Origin: Paraburkholderia sp. BL25I1N1
Lineage (GTDB): Bacteria > Pseudomonadota > Gammaproteobacteria > Burkholderiales > Burkholderiaceae
Direction of reading: 5' to 3'
DNA: 64,000 nt
Assembly (NCBI RefSeq): GCF_003002025.1
Contig: NZ_PVZB01000005.1
Span: forward strand, 344,645-408,644
In this document: in pieces, positions 7,700-17,874 of the stretch
Layout: each line of letters begins with the position of its first letter
Numbering within the stretch: position 1 is the first letter of the stretch
Notes under the pieces: model-generated
Told to the model about the DNA's origin: nothing
Databases searched by the model: none
What the model saw: only the letters and a program-made list of their open reading frames with translations
Made by a program: the position numbers and the translations under genes

Positions 7700-8061
7700 C
7701 CGTTGGGGGTCGGCGCAGCGAGCGTGCGCGTAATCGGTCGAAAAATGTCGTAAAACTCGCGGATGCTAACAAACTTTTGCGCTGCTGGGGCGAAACGTGA
7801 TGCACCTTGCATGTCTACAACAAGATTTCGGTCGCTTCTGGTGAGCTAGCGCGATTTGACTGATGGCGGCACGGCAAGATTTGCTTGACCGCGCGGGCGT
7901 CTGCAGATATCGTCGCTGGTTCGCAACATAAGTGACTTGTCTCAATTGAGGTGTGGCCCAAGAAGCTCACCTGTCAACTGGACGCGCCGCTTGAACCCGA
8001 GCCACAAGCCCGGCAGAGAGCACCCGATCAAATTTTTGCCGAAATTTCGAAAGGTGAATTA
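7700..8061. other. Divergent intergenic region between the sigma operon and ilvI
   Basis: 362 bp that must hold the outward promoters of both operons. It contains the ilv promoter candidate at 7885-7913, a CTCAATTGAG palindrome (7940-7949) and a CGAAATTTCG palindrome (8040-8049) just ahead of the ilvI ribosome binding site. The reading frame of ilvI is open through 7951-8061, but no leader peptide rich in Ile, Leu or Val followed by a T-tailed hairpin was seen. Confidence 0.55.
7885..7913 (+). promoter_or_regulatory. Putative sigma-70 promoter of ilvIHC
   Basis: TTGACC (7885-7890), a 17-bp spacer and TATCGT (7908-7913). The -35 is near consensus and the -10 moderate. It would give a 5' leader of about 140 nt before the ilvI ATG at 8062. 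Confidence 0.5.
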
Positions 8062-9825
8062 ATGAATATGCCCAGCGCGGAATTCTCCACGTCGGATACG
8101 ACACCCCATCCTGAAGCTGACTCTATCGGCGCCACCGTGCTCATGAAGGCACTGGCCGACGAAGACGTCGAGTTTGTGTGGGGCTATCCCGGCGGCTCGG
8201 TACTCTACATTTACGACGAGCTGTACAAGCAGGACAAGTTCCAGCATATCCTCGTGCGCCACGAGCAGGCCGCGGTCCACGCCGCCGACGCTTACTCGCG
8301 TTCCACCGGCAAGGTCGGTGTGTGCCTCGTGACCTCCGGCCCCGGCGTGACCAATGCGGTGACCGGCATCGCCACGGCATACATGGATTCGATTCCGATG
8401 GTCGTGATCAGCGGCCAGGTGCCGACTGCCGCGATCGGTCAGGATGCGTTCCAGGAGTGCGACACGGTCGGCATCACGCGTCCTTGCGTGAAGCACAACT
8501 TCCTCGTGAAGGACGTGCGCGACCTCGCCGCCACCGTCAAGAAAGCCTTCTTCATTGCCCGTACCGGCCGTCCCGGCCCGGTGCTGATCGACATTCCGAA
8601 AGACGTGTCGAAAGCGCCTTGCCAGTACGAACCGCTCAAGACTGTTTCGCTGCGCTCGTACAACCCGGTCACGAAAGGTCACTCCGGCCAGATCCGCAAG
8701 GCCGTGTCCTTGCTGCTGTCGGCCAAGCGTCCGTATATCTACACCGGCGGCGGCATCATTCTCGCGGATGCATCGCGCGAGCTGAACCAGTTCGCCGATC
8801 TGCTCGGCTATCCCGTCACCAACACGTTGATGGGTCTGGGCGGCTACCGCGCGAGCGACAAGAAATTCCTCGGCATGCTCGGCATGCACGGCACGTACGA
8901 AGCCAACATGGCGATGCAGCACTGCGACGTGCTGATCGCGATCGGCGCGCGTTTCGACGACCGTGTGATCGGCGACCCGGCGCACTTCTCGTCGCGTCCG
9001 CGCAAGATCATCCATATCGACATCGATCCGTCCTCCATCTCCAAGCGCGTCAAGGTCGACATTCCGATCGTCGGCGACGTGAAGGAAGTGCTGAAGGAGT
9101 TGATCGAGCAGTTGCAAACGGCCGAGCATGGCCCGGACACCGCGGCGCTCGCCGACTGGTGGAAGGACATCGAAGCCTGGCGCGCGAAAGACTGCCTGAA
9201 GTTCGACCGCAAGAGCGACATCATCAAGCCGCAGTACGTGGTGGAAAAAGCGTGGGAACTGACCGACGGCAATGCCTTCGTGTGTTCCGACGTCGGCCAG
9301 CACCAGATGTGGGCGGCGCAGTTCTATCGCTTCAACAAGCCGCGCCGCTGGATCAACTCCGGTGGCCTCGGCACGATGGGCTTCGGCCTGCCGGCGGCGA
9401 TGGGCGTGAAGATGGCGCACCCGGACGACGACGTGCTCTGTATCACGGGCGAAGGCTCGATCCAGATGTGTATCCAGGAGCTCTCCACCTGCAAGCAGTA
9501 CGAGACTCCGGTGAAGATCATTTCGCTGAACAACCGCTATCTGGGCATGGTGCGCCAGTGGCAGCAGATCGAATACAGCAAGCGCTATTCGCATTCCTAC
9601 ATGGACGCGCTGCCGGATTTCGTGAAGCTCGCCGAAGCGTACGGCCACGTCGGCATGCGTATCGAACGCACGGCGGATGTCGAGCCGGCGCTCAAGGAAG
9701 CGCTGCGCCTGAAAGATCGCACGGTGTTTCTCGATTTCCAGACCGATCCGACCGAAAACGTCTGGCCGATGGTTCAGGCCGGCAAGGGCATCACCGAGAT
9801 GCTCATGGGTTCGGAAGATCTATAA
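8062..9825 (+). CDS. ilvI: Acetolactate synthase (acetohydroxyacid synthase) large, catalytic subunit
   Basis: 587-residue thiamine-diphosphate enzyme joining two pyruvates (or pyruvate and 2-oxobutyrate), the first committed step of Val/Leu and Ile synthesis. N-terminal pyrimidine-binding domain with GYPGGS (41-46) and catalytic Glu68 (RHEQAAVHAADAYSR); central FAD/CoA-like domain; C-terminal cofactor domain with GEGSIQM (463-469), where Glu replaces the usual Asp of GDGS, and LNNRYLGM. The start is the ATG at 8062 with AAGGTG just upstream; an in-frame start at 7951 adds residues unlike the family. It heads an operon with ilvH and ilvC and works in complex with the IlvH regulatory subunit. 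Confidence 0.97.
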   Translation: MNMPSAEFSTSDTTPHPEADSIGATVLMKALADEDVEFVWGYPGGSVLYIYDELYKQDKFQHILVRHEQAAVHAADAYSRSTGKVGVCLVTSGPGVTNAVTGIATAYMDSIPMVVISGQVPTAAIGQDAFQECDTVGITRPCVKHNFLVKDVRDLAATVKKAFFIARTGRPGPVLIDIPKDVSKAPCQYEPLKTVSLRSYNPVTKGHSGQIRKAVSLLLSAKRPYIYTGGGIILADASRELNQFADLLGYPVTNTLMGLGGYRASDKKFLGMLGMHGTYEANMAMQHCDVLIAIGARFDDRVIGDPAHFSSRPRKIIHIDIDPSSISKRVKVDIPIVGDVKEVLKELIEQLQTAEHGPDTAALADWWKDIEAWRAKDCLKFDRKSDIIKPQYVVEKAWELTDGNAFVCSDVGQHQMWAAQFYRFNKPRRWINSGGLGTMGFGLPAAMGVKMAHPDDDVLCITGEGSIQMCIQELSTCKQYETPVKIISLNNRYLGMVRQWQQIEYSKRYSHSYMDALPDFVKLAEAYGHVGMRIERTADVEPALKEALRLKDRTVFLDFQTDPTENVWPMVQAGKGITEMLMGSEDL

Positions 9826-9949
9826 CGACGGCGCGTTGAGTTAAACGCAGCGCCGGCTTCGTCATGCGCGCCTTCATGAAAGGCGACAAGCGGACGAAGC
9901 GGCGCGAACCGTTCGCAGACATCGACAAAACATCTGGAAGAAGCGAATC

Positions 9950-10441
9950 ATGAGACACATCATTTCCGTCCTGCTGGAAAACGAACCGGGCGCGTTGTCA
10001 CGCGTGGTGGGTCTGTTCTCGGCACGCGGCTACAACATTGAAACCTTGACGGTGGCTCCGACCGAAGACCGTTCGCTGTCGCGCATGACCATCGTCTCCA
10101 TTGGCTCGGACGACGTGATCGAACAGATCACGAAGCATCTGAACCGCCTGATCGAGGTGGTGAAAGTGGTCGACCTTACCGAGGGCGCCCATATCGAGCG
10201 CGAGCTGATGTTGATCAAGGTGAGGGCGGTCGGCAAGGAACGTGAGGAGATGAAACGGATGTCGGATATTTTCCGCGGCCGCATCATCGACGTCACCGAA
10301 AAGACCTACACGATCGAACTGACGGGCGCGAGCGACAAGCTCGATGCCTTTATCGAAGGGCTCGACGCCACGGCGATTCTCGAAACGGTCCGCACGGGCG
10401 GCTCGGGGATCGGTCGCGGCGAGCGCATTCTGAAGGTGTGA
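9950..10441 (+). CDS. ilvH: Acetolactate synthase small, regulatory subunit
   Basis: 163 residues, full family length. N-terminal ACT domain (residues 3-75: RHIISVLLENEPGALSRVVGLFSARGYNIETLTV), which binds valine for feedback inhibition, and a C-terminal AHAS small-subunit domain (about 84-160: RELMLIKVRA...GRIIDVTEKTYTIELTG). It activates the catalytic subunit encoded 124 bp upstream and confers end-product control. No T-tailed hairpin separates it from ilvI or ilvC, so the three are probably one operon. Confidence 0.96.
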   Translation: MRHIISVLLENEPGALSRVVGLFSARGYNIETLTVAPTEDRSLSRMTIVSIGSDDVIEQITKHLNRLIEVVKVVDLTEGAHIERELMLIKVRAVGKEREEMKRMSDIFRGRIIDVTEKTYTIELTGASDKLDAFIEGLDATAILETVRTGGSGIGRGERILKV

Positions 10442-10535
10442 CGCGCGAGCGTACAACCGTCTCGATCCAGGCCGGGCCGTGCCTGCACCAACCCGGCCAC
10501 GCAACACACTATTTGCAGTATTTGAATTTCACTGA

Positions 10536-11579
<1,044 letters not shown>

Positions 11580-11634
11580 GCTGCTTTTCCAACTGATGTC
11601 CGGTGCGGCGCTATGCCGTAACAGCCGGACAGAT

Positions 11635-11674
11635 CAAAAAGCCGTCCAAGGGTGCTGAACCCTGGGCGGCTTTT
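11635..11674 (+). terminator. Intrinsic terminator after ilvC
   Basis: GCCGTCCAAGGG, loop TGCTGAA, then CCCTGGGCGGC and TTTT. The stem has about 11 pairs with one bulge and one G-T pair. Confidence 0.85.
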
Positions 11675-11711
11675 GCTATCCTACGGTTTTACAAAAACAC
11701 AGAAGCCATTC

Positions 11712-12350
11712 ATGAATTACCCTCATCCGATCATCGCGCGAGAAGGCTGGCCGTTCATCGCCATCGCGGCCGTCGTTGCATTGCTGGTTCACTTCATCGC
11801 GGGGTTCGGCTTTTCATGGCTGTTCTGGCTCCTCCTGATCTTCGTCGTGCAGTTCTTCCGCGATCCGGCACGTCCTATCCCCACACAGGCGAATGCCGTG
11901 CTGTGCCCGGCCGACGGCCGTATCGTCGCGGTCGAAACCGCGCATGATCCGTATGCCAATCGCGAAGCGCTGAAGATCAGCGTGTTCATGAACGTCTTCA
12001 ACGTGCACTCGCAACGCTCGCCGGTGGATGGCGCGATCTCCAAGGTCGAATATTTTCCGGGCGCGTACCTGAATGCCGCGGTGGACAAGGCTTCGACCGA
12101 AAACGAGCGCAATGCGGTGGTGATCGAAATGGCCGGCGGCCAGACGGTGACTTCGGTGCAGATCGCCGGTTTGATCGCGCGGCGCATTCTTTGCTACGTA
12201 CGGGCAGGTGAGCCGCTCACCCGTGGTCAACGTTACGGATTTATCCGCTTCGGTTCGCGCGTCGACGTGTATCTGCCGGTGGGCAGCCGTCCGCGTGTGT
12301 CGATCGGCGAGAAGGTTTCGGCGTCGTCCACGATCCTCGCTGAACTATAA
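11712..12350 (+). CDS. psd: Phosphatidylserine decarboxylase proenzyme, short form
   Basis: 212-residue pyruvoyl-dependent enzyme converting phosphatidylserine to phosphatidylethanolamine at the inner membrane. Hydrophobic N-terminus (about 15-45), [18 protein letters not shown], the [14 protein letters not shown] block, and the C-terminal FGSR, where self-cleavage between Gly and Ser would create the pyruvoyl group on a short alpha chain. The ATG at 11712 gives the family N-terminus [14 protein letters not shown]; an in-frame start at 11652 lies inside the terminator. It precedes pssA by 23 bp, so enzymes of consecutive steps are co-expressed. Confidence 0.93.
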   Translation: MNYPHPIIAREGWPFIAIAAVVALLVHFIAGFGFSWLFWLLLIFVVQFFRDPARPIPTQANAVLCPADGRIVAVETAHDPYANREALKISVFMNVFNVHSQRSPVDGAISKVEYFPGAYLNAAVDKASTENERNAVVIEMAGGQTVTSVQIAGLIARRILCYVRAGEPLTRGQRYGFIRFGSRVDVYLPVGSRPRVSIGEKVSASSTILAEL

Positions 12351-12373
12351 AGCGGCACCAAGGAGGTTTCCGA

Positions 12374-13240
12374 ATGGCCGCATTCAAACCGCGTCGACCC
12401 CGTAACAGCGGACCGCTTCCGCGTCCGTTCCGCCGTAACAAGCCGATGGTGACGGAGGCGGCGGTCGACAGCCGGCGTGCCCAGCGTCAGCAGTTCCTGA
12501 GAAAGCGCGGCATTTATCTGCTGCCGAACGCCTTCACCACGGCGGCGCTGTTCTGCGGCTTCTTTGCCGTGGTGCAGGCCATGAACGTGCGTTTCGAGGT
12601 CGCGGCTATCGCGATCTTCGTGGCGATGGTGCTCGACGGCATGGACGGTCGCGTCGCCCGCATGACGCATACGCAAAGTGCGTTCGGCGAGCAGTTCGAC
12701 AGCCTGTCGGACATGGTGTCGTTCGGCGTGGCGCCGGCGCTGGTCATGTACGAGTGGATTCTGAAAGACCTCGGCCGCTGGGGCTGGCTCGCGGCGTTCG
12801 TCTACTGTTCGGGCGCGGCATTGCGTCTGGCGCGGTTCAACACGAACATCGGCGTGGTCGACAAGCGTTTCTTCCAGGGCATGCCGAGCCCGGCCGCGGC
12901 GGCGCTGATCGCCGGCTTCGTGTGGCTCGCTACGGACAACCGCGTGCCGCTCAAGCTGGTGTGGTTGCCGTGGGTTGCTTTCGTGCTGACGATTTACGCC
13001 GGCGTGACGATGGTGTCGAACGCGCCGTTCTACAGCGGCAAGGCGCTCGACGTGCGGCATCGCGTGCCGTTCGGGGTGATTCTGCTGGTGGTGGTCGCGT
13101 TCGTGCTGGTGTCCTCCGACCCGCCGCTGATGCTGTTCGGCCTGTTCGTGCTGTACGGCCTGTCCGGTTACGTATTCTGGGGTTATCAGGCGGTGCGAGG
13201 CAGGGCGAATCCGGCCCGGTCGGTGTCTGTCGACCGGTAG
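12374..13240 (+). CDS. pssA: CDP-diacylglycerol--serine O-phosphatidyltransferase
   Basis: 288-residue integral membrane CDP-alcohol phosphatidyltransferase making phosphatidylserine. The catalytic motif D-G-x2-A-R-x8-G-x3-D-x3-D is visible as DGMDGRVARMTHTQSAFGEQ followed by FDSLSD. Six to eight membrane segments follow; the first about 35 residues are basic and variable. AGGAGG lies 8 bp before the ATG. It supplies the substrate of the decarboxylase encoded just upstream and is followed by a strong terminator. Confidence 0.94.
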   Translation: MAAFKPRRPRNSGPLPRPFRRNKPMVTEAAVDSRRAQRQQFLRKRGIYLLPNAFTTAALFCGFFAVVQAMNVRFEVAAIAIFVAMVLDGMDGRVARMTHTQSAFGEQFDSLSDMVSFGVAPALVMYEWILKDLGRWGWLAAFVYCSGAALRLARFNTNIGVVDKRFFQGMPSPAAAALIAGFVWLATDNRVPLKLVWLPWVAFVLTIYAGVTMVSNAPFYSGKALDVRHRVPFGVILLVVVAFVLVSSDPPLMLFGLFVLYGLSGYVFWGYQAVRGRANPARSVSVDR

Positions 13241-13296
13241 AAACTTGTAACAACCGGTAGCGAGCGGTTTGCGTGCGCTGCCAGGCACGACATGGG

Positions 13297-13324
13297 AAAA
13301 CGGCGGCCTTCGGGCCGCCGTTTT
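13297..13324 (+). terminator. Intrinsic terminator after pssA
   Basis: AAAACGGCGGCC, UUCG-type tetraloop (TTCG), GGCCGCCG and TTTT: a perfect stem with a stable loop. The A-run on the left could let it work in both directions. Confidence 0.92.
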
Positions 13325-13384
13325 GCTTTCGGCGAGGCCGCCTCGCGGCGCTCCGCGGCCCGTCTCACGCAGGTCCGGCGCTAA

Positions 13385-13413
13385 TTGCACGGCAGCGGGA
13401 ATGTCGCTATAGT
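13385..13413 (+). promoter_or_regulatory. Putative sigma-70 promoter of leuA
   Basis: TTGCAC (13385-13390), 17-bp spacer, TATAGT (13408-13413), close to consensus. It implies an unusually long leader of about 240 nt before the leuA ATG at 13664. Confidence 0.65.
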
Positions 13414-13663
13414 CGTTGGATCAATGCGTCTACATTCCTTGCCGAGCCGCGCAACGAGTCTCGACACGCGGCGCGCCGCTGACCGTGCTTATGCTGGAGT
13501 GTGCGCCGCGCGGACCGTCACGCCGAACGTCACGCTTCTGGTCACGCGGATCGTTTTTGTCCCCGGTTCGCTTCGTCCGTGATCGAGCGTCGCCAGTGGT
13601 AGCGCAAACAGCCAATTCCAATATCCCCTCCCCATAATTGAACGACTCCGCAGGAGACTCGAC
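13414..13663 (+). promoter_or_regulatory. Long leuA leader with iterated GTCACGC repeats
   Basis: About 250 nt between the putative promoter and the leuA start. It holds three copies of GTCACGC at 13517-13523, 13529-13535 and 13541-13547, exactly 12 bp apart. One frame across the repeats (ending TGA at 13580-13582) reads ...NVTLLVTRIVFVPGSLRP, rich in branched-chain residues. No T-tailed hairpin follows it, so classical attenuation is not supported. Confidence 0.4.
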
Positions 13664-15211
13664 ATGTCCGACAAACTGATCATATTCGACACCACGTTGC
13701 GAGACGGCGAACAATCGCCTGGCGCGTCGATGACGAAAGAAGAGAAAATCCGTATCGCGAAGCAACTCGAGCGGATGAAAGTGGACGTGATCGAAGCAGG
13801 CTTCGCGGCAAGCTCGAACGGCGACTTCGATTCAATTCACACGATCGCGAGCCTGATCAAGGACAGCACGGTCTGCTCGCTCGCGCGCGCGAACGACAAA
13901 GACATTCAGCGCGCGGCCGACGCGCTCAAACCCGCCGATCACTTCCGCATCCACACGTTCATTGCAACCTCGCCGTTGCACATGGAAAAGAAGCTGCGCA
14001 TGACACCGGACCAGGTGTTCGAGCAGGCGAAGCTGGCCGTGCGTTTCGCCCGCAAGTTCACCGACGACGTCGAGTTCTCGCCCGAAGACGGCAGCCGCTC
14101 GGATATGGACTTCCTGTGCCGCGTGCTGGAAGCGGTGATCGCCGAAGGCGCGACCACGATCAACATCGCCGACACAGTAGGTTATGGCGTGCCGGAGTTG
14201 TACGGTCAGCTCGTCAAAACGCTGCGCGAGCGCATTCCGAACTCGCACAAGGCGGTGTTTTCGGTGCATTGCCACAACGACCTCGGCATGGCGGTGGCGA
14301 ATTCGCTGGCCGGCGTGCAGATCGGTGGCGCGCGTCAGGTCGAGTGCACGATCAATGGCCTCGGCGAGCGCGCGGGTAACACGTCGCTCGAAGAAATCGT
14401 CATGGCGGTGAAGACCCGCAAGGATTACTTCGGCCTCGACATCGGTCTCGATACCACGCAGATCGTGCCGGCCTCGAAGCTGGTGTCGCAGATCACGGGT
14501 TTCGTCGTGCAGCCGAACAAGGCCGTGGTCGGCGCGAACGCGTTCGCGCACGCATCCGGTATCCATCAGGACGGCGTGCTGAAGGCGCGCGATACCTACG
14601 AAATCATGCGCGCCGAAGACGTAGGCTGGAGCGCGAACAAGATCGTGCTCGGCAAGCTGTCGGGCCGTAACGCGTTCAAGCAGCGTCTGCAGGAACTGGG
14701 TATCGCGCTGGACAGCGAAGCGGAATTGAACACGGCATTCGCGCGCTTCAAGGAACTGGCCGATCGCAAGTCGGAAATCTTCGACGAAGACATCATCGCG
14801 ATCGTCACGGAAGAATCCGCCGAGGCGCAGGAGAGGGAGCACTACAAGTTCCTGTCGCTGTCGCAACATTCGGAAACCGGCGAGCAGCCGCACGCGAAGA
14901 TCGTGTTCACCATGGAAGGCAAGGAAGTGACCGGCGAAGCGCGCGGCAATGGCCCGGTCGACGCCACCCTGAACGCGATCGAAACGGAAGTGGGCAGCGG
15001 CTCGGAACTGCTGTTGTACTCGGTGAATGCGATCACCACCGGCACGCAGGCGCAAGGCGAAGTGACTGTGCGCCTATCGAAGAGCGGGCGCATCGTCAAT
15101 GGCGTCGGCACCGATCCGGATATCGTCGCGGCGTCGGCGAAGGCGTATATCTCGGCGCTCAACAAGCTGTATTCGAACGCGGACAGGTTGAATCCGCAGC
15201 GTTCGGAGTGA
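13664..15211 (+). CDS. leuA: 2-isopropylmalate synthase
   Basis: 515 residues. It condenses acetyl-CoA with 2-ketoisovalerate, the committed step to leucine. N-terminal TIM barrel with the metal-binding [14 protein letters not shown] (residues 9-22) and [13 protein letters not shown]; linker region; C-terminal LeuA dimer/allosteric domain (about 390-505) that binds leucine. AGGAG precedes the ATG. It uses the 2-ketoisovalerate produced downstream of the IlvIHC enzymes. A bidirectional-looking terminator follows. Confidence 0.97.
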   Translation: MSDKLIIFDTTLRDGEQSPGASMTKEEKIRIAKQLERMKVDVIEAGFAASSNGDFDSIHTIASLIKDSTVCSLARANDKDIQRAADALKPADHFRIHTFIATSPLHMEKKLRMTPDQVFEQAKLAVRFARKFTDDVEFSPEDGSRSDMDFLCRVLEAVIAEGATTINIADTVGYGVPELYGQLVKTLRERIPNSHKAVFSVHCHNDLGMAVANSLAGVQIGGARQVECTINGLGERAGNTSLEEIVMAVKTRKDYFGLDIGLDTTQIVPASKLVSQITGFVVQPNKAVVGANAFAHASGIHQDGVLKARDTYEIMRAEDVGWSANKIVLGKLSGRNAFKQRLQELGIALDSEAELNTAFARFKELADRKSEIFDEDIIAIVTEESAEAQEREHYKFLSLSQHSETGEQPHAKIVFTMEGKEVTGEARGNGPVDATLNAIETEVGSGSELLLYSVNAITTGTQAQGEVTVRLSKSGRIVNGVGTDPDIVAASAKAYISALNKLYSNADRLNPQRSE

Positions 15212-15290
15212 GCGGCGTGGCAGCCGCGCGCTAACGGCGTGACGGCGTAGACGTCGCTGTCGTTGTCGTTGTCGCCGCCGTACGAATCGG

Positions 15291-15324
15291 AAAAGCCCCG
15301 TGCCTTGATTGGCACGGGGCTTTG
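15291..15324. terminator. Bidirectional terminator between leuA and the SulP gene
   Basis: AAAAGCCCCGTGCC, loop TTGATT, GGCACGGGGCTTT: an 11-pair stem with an A-run on the left and T-run on the right, placed between two convergent genes. Confidence 0.88.
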
Positions 15325-15340
15325 TTCATTGCGAGCCGAG

Positions 15341-16921
15341 TTACTCCGTCGCCGCGCGCCGCACCGACCAGCCGCGTGACGCGCGCGCCTGTGCCTGCAC
15401 CTGGTGCCGCACTTCGACTGCGATGCCGCGGCGCGGCGCATCGGCCACGAACGTGTCGAGCAGTTCGCGCACATCGTGATCGACGAAATCGGCGCGCGTG
15501 GCATCGACGATCACGGTGGCGCCGTCGGGAATCTGTTGCAGGTAGTGCTTGAGCGGCACCTTGCCGAGAAACGACACGTCCTTGCGAAACGACAGCAGAT
15601 AGTGGTCGCCATGTTGCGCGAGCACGATCGGACTGCGCAGATTCGCATACAGCGCGAGCAGCACGCTGCAGAGAATGCCGAGCACGATGCCGATCAGCAG
15701 ATCCGTCGCGAGCACGCCGACGAGGGTGACGATAAACGGCGCGAACGGCGCAAAGCCCTGTTTCGCGATGGCGACGAACAGCGACGGCTTGGCGAGCTTT
15801 ATCCCCGTGAAGATCAGAATCGCCGCGAGACAGGCGAGCGGAATCAGGTTGATGACGCTGGTGAGCGCAAACACGCTGACGAGCAGCAGCATGCCGTGAA
15901 TAATTGCCGAGAGCCGGCTTTGCGCGCCCGCATGCACATTGGCTGAACTGCGCACGATCACCGACGTGATCGGCAATCCGCCGATCGCACCGGCAATCAG
16001 GTTGCCGATACCTTGCGCCTTCAGTTCGCGATCCGGCGGCGCTGCGCGTCGCTCGGGATCGATCTGCTCGACGGCTTCAAGGCTCAGCAGCGTTTCCAGG
16101 CTCGCGACGATCGCCAGCGTGATGGCGACGCGCCAGACATCCGGATTGATCAACTGCGCGAAGTGTGGCCCGAAGTCGGCCCATTCGAGAGCGACCCGCA
16201 ACGCGGCGAACGATTCCAGCGGCGGCAGCGCCACGCGATGTTCGGCGGGCGGCGCGAGCGACGGCGCCAGCACGCCGAGCAGCAACGTCGCGCCGATTCC
16301 CAGCAGAACGACGGCGAGCGGCGCCGGTACGCGGCGCACCAGTGCGAAGCGGCGAAATGCGCGAGTTTCCCAGCCGATCAGAATCGCCAGCGACAGCACG
16401 GTGATCACGCAAGCCGCCAGCGAGATCGAACCGAATGGCGTGGCAATCGCCGTTGCTGTCTGCGCGGTGGCTTGCGCACCGGACGCCGCATCCACGCCGG
16501 ACAGTCCCAGCGCGAGCGGAAACTGCTTGACGATCAGCAGCACGCCAATCGCCGCGAGCATGCCCTTGATTACCGGCGACGGCACATAGGCGGCAAAACG
16601 GCCGGCCTTGAGCATGCCGAAACCGAACTGGATCGCGCCGGACAGCAGCACGGCCGCCAGGAACGCGGAGAAGCTGCCGAGCTGCGCGATCCCATCGACG
16701 ACGATCACGACAAGGCCCGCCGCCGGCCCGCTCACGCTCAGACGGGAGCCGCTCAGCACGGCCACCACCAGCCCGCCGACGATGCCCGAGACGAGCCCGG
16801 CAAACGGTTCGACGCCCGATGCGTTGGCGATGCCCAGGCAGAGCGGCAGGGCGACCAGAAAAACGACCGTGCCCGCCAGCAGGTCGCGCTGAAATGTGGA
16901 GAAAAAAGCTCGAAGGTTCAT
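15341..16921 (-). CDS. SulP family anion transporter, putative bicarbonate transporter
   Basis: 526-residue SLC26/SulP carrier: about 10-14 membrane segments (residues 15-425) and a C-terminal cytoplasmic STAS-like domain (about 430-520, with GATVIVDATRADFVDHDVRELL). N-terminal VALPLCLGIANASG matches the family. SulP proteins move sulfate, bicarbonate or other anions, usually with Na+ or H+. A beta carbonic anhydrase gene ends 87 bp upstream on the same strand, the known SulP-carbonic anhydrase pairing, so bicarbonate is the likelier substrate; this is inferred from context. Confidence 0.88.
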   Translation of the reverse strand: MNLRAFFSTFQRDLLAGTVVFLVALPLCLGIANASGVEPFAGLVSGIVGGLVVAVLSGSRLSVSGPAAGLVVIVVDGIAQLGSFSAFLAAVLLSGAIQFGFGMLKAGRFAAYVPSPVIKGMLAAIGVLLIVKQFPLALGLSGVDAASGAQATAQTATAIATPFGSISLAACVITVLSLAILIGWETRAFRRFALVRRVPAPLAVVLLGIGATLLLGVLAPSLAPPAEHRVALPPLESFAALRVALEWADFGPHFAQLINPDVWRVAITLAIVASLETLLSLEAVEQIDPERRAAPPDRELKAQGIGNLIAGAIGGLPITSVIVRSSANVHAGAQSRLSAIIHGMLLLVSVFALTSVINLIPLACLAAILIFTGIKLAKPSLFVAIAKQGFAPFAPFIVTLVGVLATDLLIGIVLGILCSVLLALYANLRSPIVLAQHGDHYLLSFRKDVSFLGKVPLKHYLQQIPDGATVIVDATRADFVDHDVRELLDTFVADAPRRGIAVEVRHQVQAQARASRGWSVRRAATE

Positions 16922-17008
16922 GGTGTCGGTGCAGTAAGGAGTGGCGCCTGGTATGCGGCGAAAGCTGAACCGGATCGGATTCGCATAAGGTCTCGCGTGG
17001 CTATCGCG

Positions 17009-17647
17009 CTAGGCGGCCGCGCTGTGGGCGGCGGTCGCGCAGGTCATGGCGTCGTCGGCGTCGTAGCCCGACGTGAGGACCTTGAGGCGGCCGTCTTCGA
17101 GCGCGAAGATCCAGCCGTGCACGAGCGGCGCCGGATCGGCGTCCCGCACGACGGGGTGCGCGCGCAGCCCGCGCACCTGTTCGAGCACATTCAGCTCGGC
17201 GAGGTGATTGACACGCTCACGTTCGCTCTCGAGGTCCTGCAGTTCTTCGCGATGCGCGTTAGCGAGCGAGCAAAGCGGCGCGATCCGCCGATTCACATGC
17301 GGCAGGCTCGGCTCGGGCGGCAGCAGCGCGGCGCGCACACCGCCGCATCCGTAGTGGCCGCAGACGATCACGTGGCCGACCTTCAGCACCTTCACCGCAT
17401 ATTCGAGAACGCTCGCCGAATTGTCGTCGTCGGGCTGAAAAAGGTTGGCGATGTTGCGGTGGACGAACAGGTCGCCCGGCTCGCAATGCGTGATGGTCTC
17501 GGCGGGCACGCGGCTGTCCGAGCAGCCGATCCACAGTACGTGGGGATTCTGACCGCGCGCCAGATCACGGAAAAACTGGGGGTTGCGCACGGCGGTTTCA
17601 TGCGCCCAGGCAACATTGGCGACTAGCAGGCGTTTGGGACGGTTCAT
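17009..17647 (-). CDS. can: Beta-class carbonic anhydrase
   Basis: 212 residues. It interconverts CO2 and bicarbonate in the cytosol. Zinc ligands Cys42, His98 and Cys101 are present in WIGCSDSRVP and CGHYGCGGV, with the Asp44-Arg46 dyad, at the same numbering as E. coli Can. The C-terminal about 15 residues are Ala-rich. It probably forms an operon with the downstream SulP gene. Its 5' leader (17678-17736) can fold into nested helices, which may regulate it. Confidence 0.94.
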   Translation of the reverse strand: MNRPKRLLVANVAWAHETAVRNPQFFRDLARGQNPHVLWIGCSDSRVPAETITHCEPGDLFVHRNIANLFQPDDDNSASVLEYAVKVLKVGHVIVCGHYGCGGVRAALLPPEPSLPHVNRRIAPLCSLANAHREELQDLESERERVNHLAELNVLEQVRGLRAHPVVRDADPAPLVHGWIFALEDGRLKVLTSGYDADDAMTCATAAHSAAA

Positions 17648-17677
17648 CGATAGCGGCTCCGTAAATGGGGCGTATTC

Positions 17678-17736
17678 ATTCGGCGCCGAAATTCACGGCT
17701 GAGCCCGTGCGGCCTCATGTGAGGCCAGCGCCGAAT
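17678..17736 (-). promoter_or_regulatory. Structured 5' leader of the carbonic anhydrase-SulP operon
   Basis: An outer 9-bp stem (ATTCGGCGC at 17678-17686 with GCGCCGAAT at 17728-17736) encloses two hairpins: CACGG/CCGTG (17694-17709) and the perfect GGCCTCA-TG-TGAGGCC (17711-17726). This is a three-way-junction layout lying 31-89 nt upstream of the start codon. It resembles no riboswitch class I can name; a protein operator at the 16-bp palindrome is an alternative. Confidence 0.45.
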
Positions 17737-17811
17737 CAATGCTTACGAAAGCCTTTCTATCAAAAAATAAATCGTCTGTGCACGAAATAATATTCGCCGT
17801 GATGCGCAATA

Positions 17812-17842
17812 AATAAAAAAAAGCCGCCCGGGAAGGCGGCTT
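17812..17842 (-). terminator. Intrinsic terminator after the lipoprotein gene
   Basis: On the minus strand AAGCCGCC, loop TTCCCG, GGCGGCTT followed by a run of Ts: an 8-bp perfect stem. Confidence 0.88.
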
Positions 17843-17874
17843 CGTAGATTCATGCGGATCGGTTCGCGGGGCGC

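Noticed and set aside
7951..8061. An N-terminal extension of 37 codons for ilvI
   Set aside because: The family begins near the ATG at 8062, which has an AAGGTG site directly upstream; the extension is unlike other IlvI proteins.
8059..9648. A 529-codon minus-strand frame opposite ilvI
   Set aside because: Antisense shadow of a highly conserved gene; no recognisable protein family.
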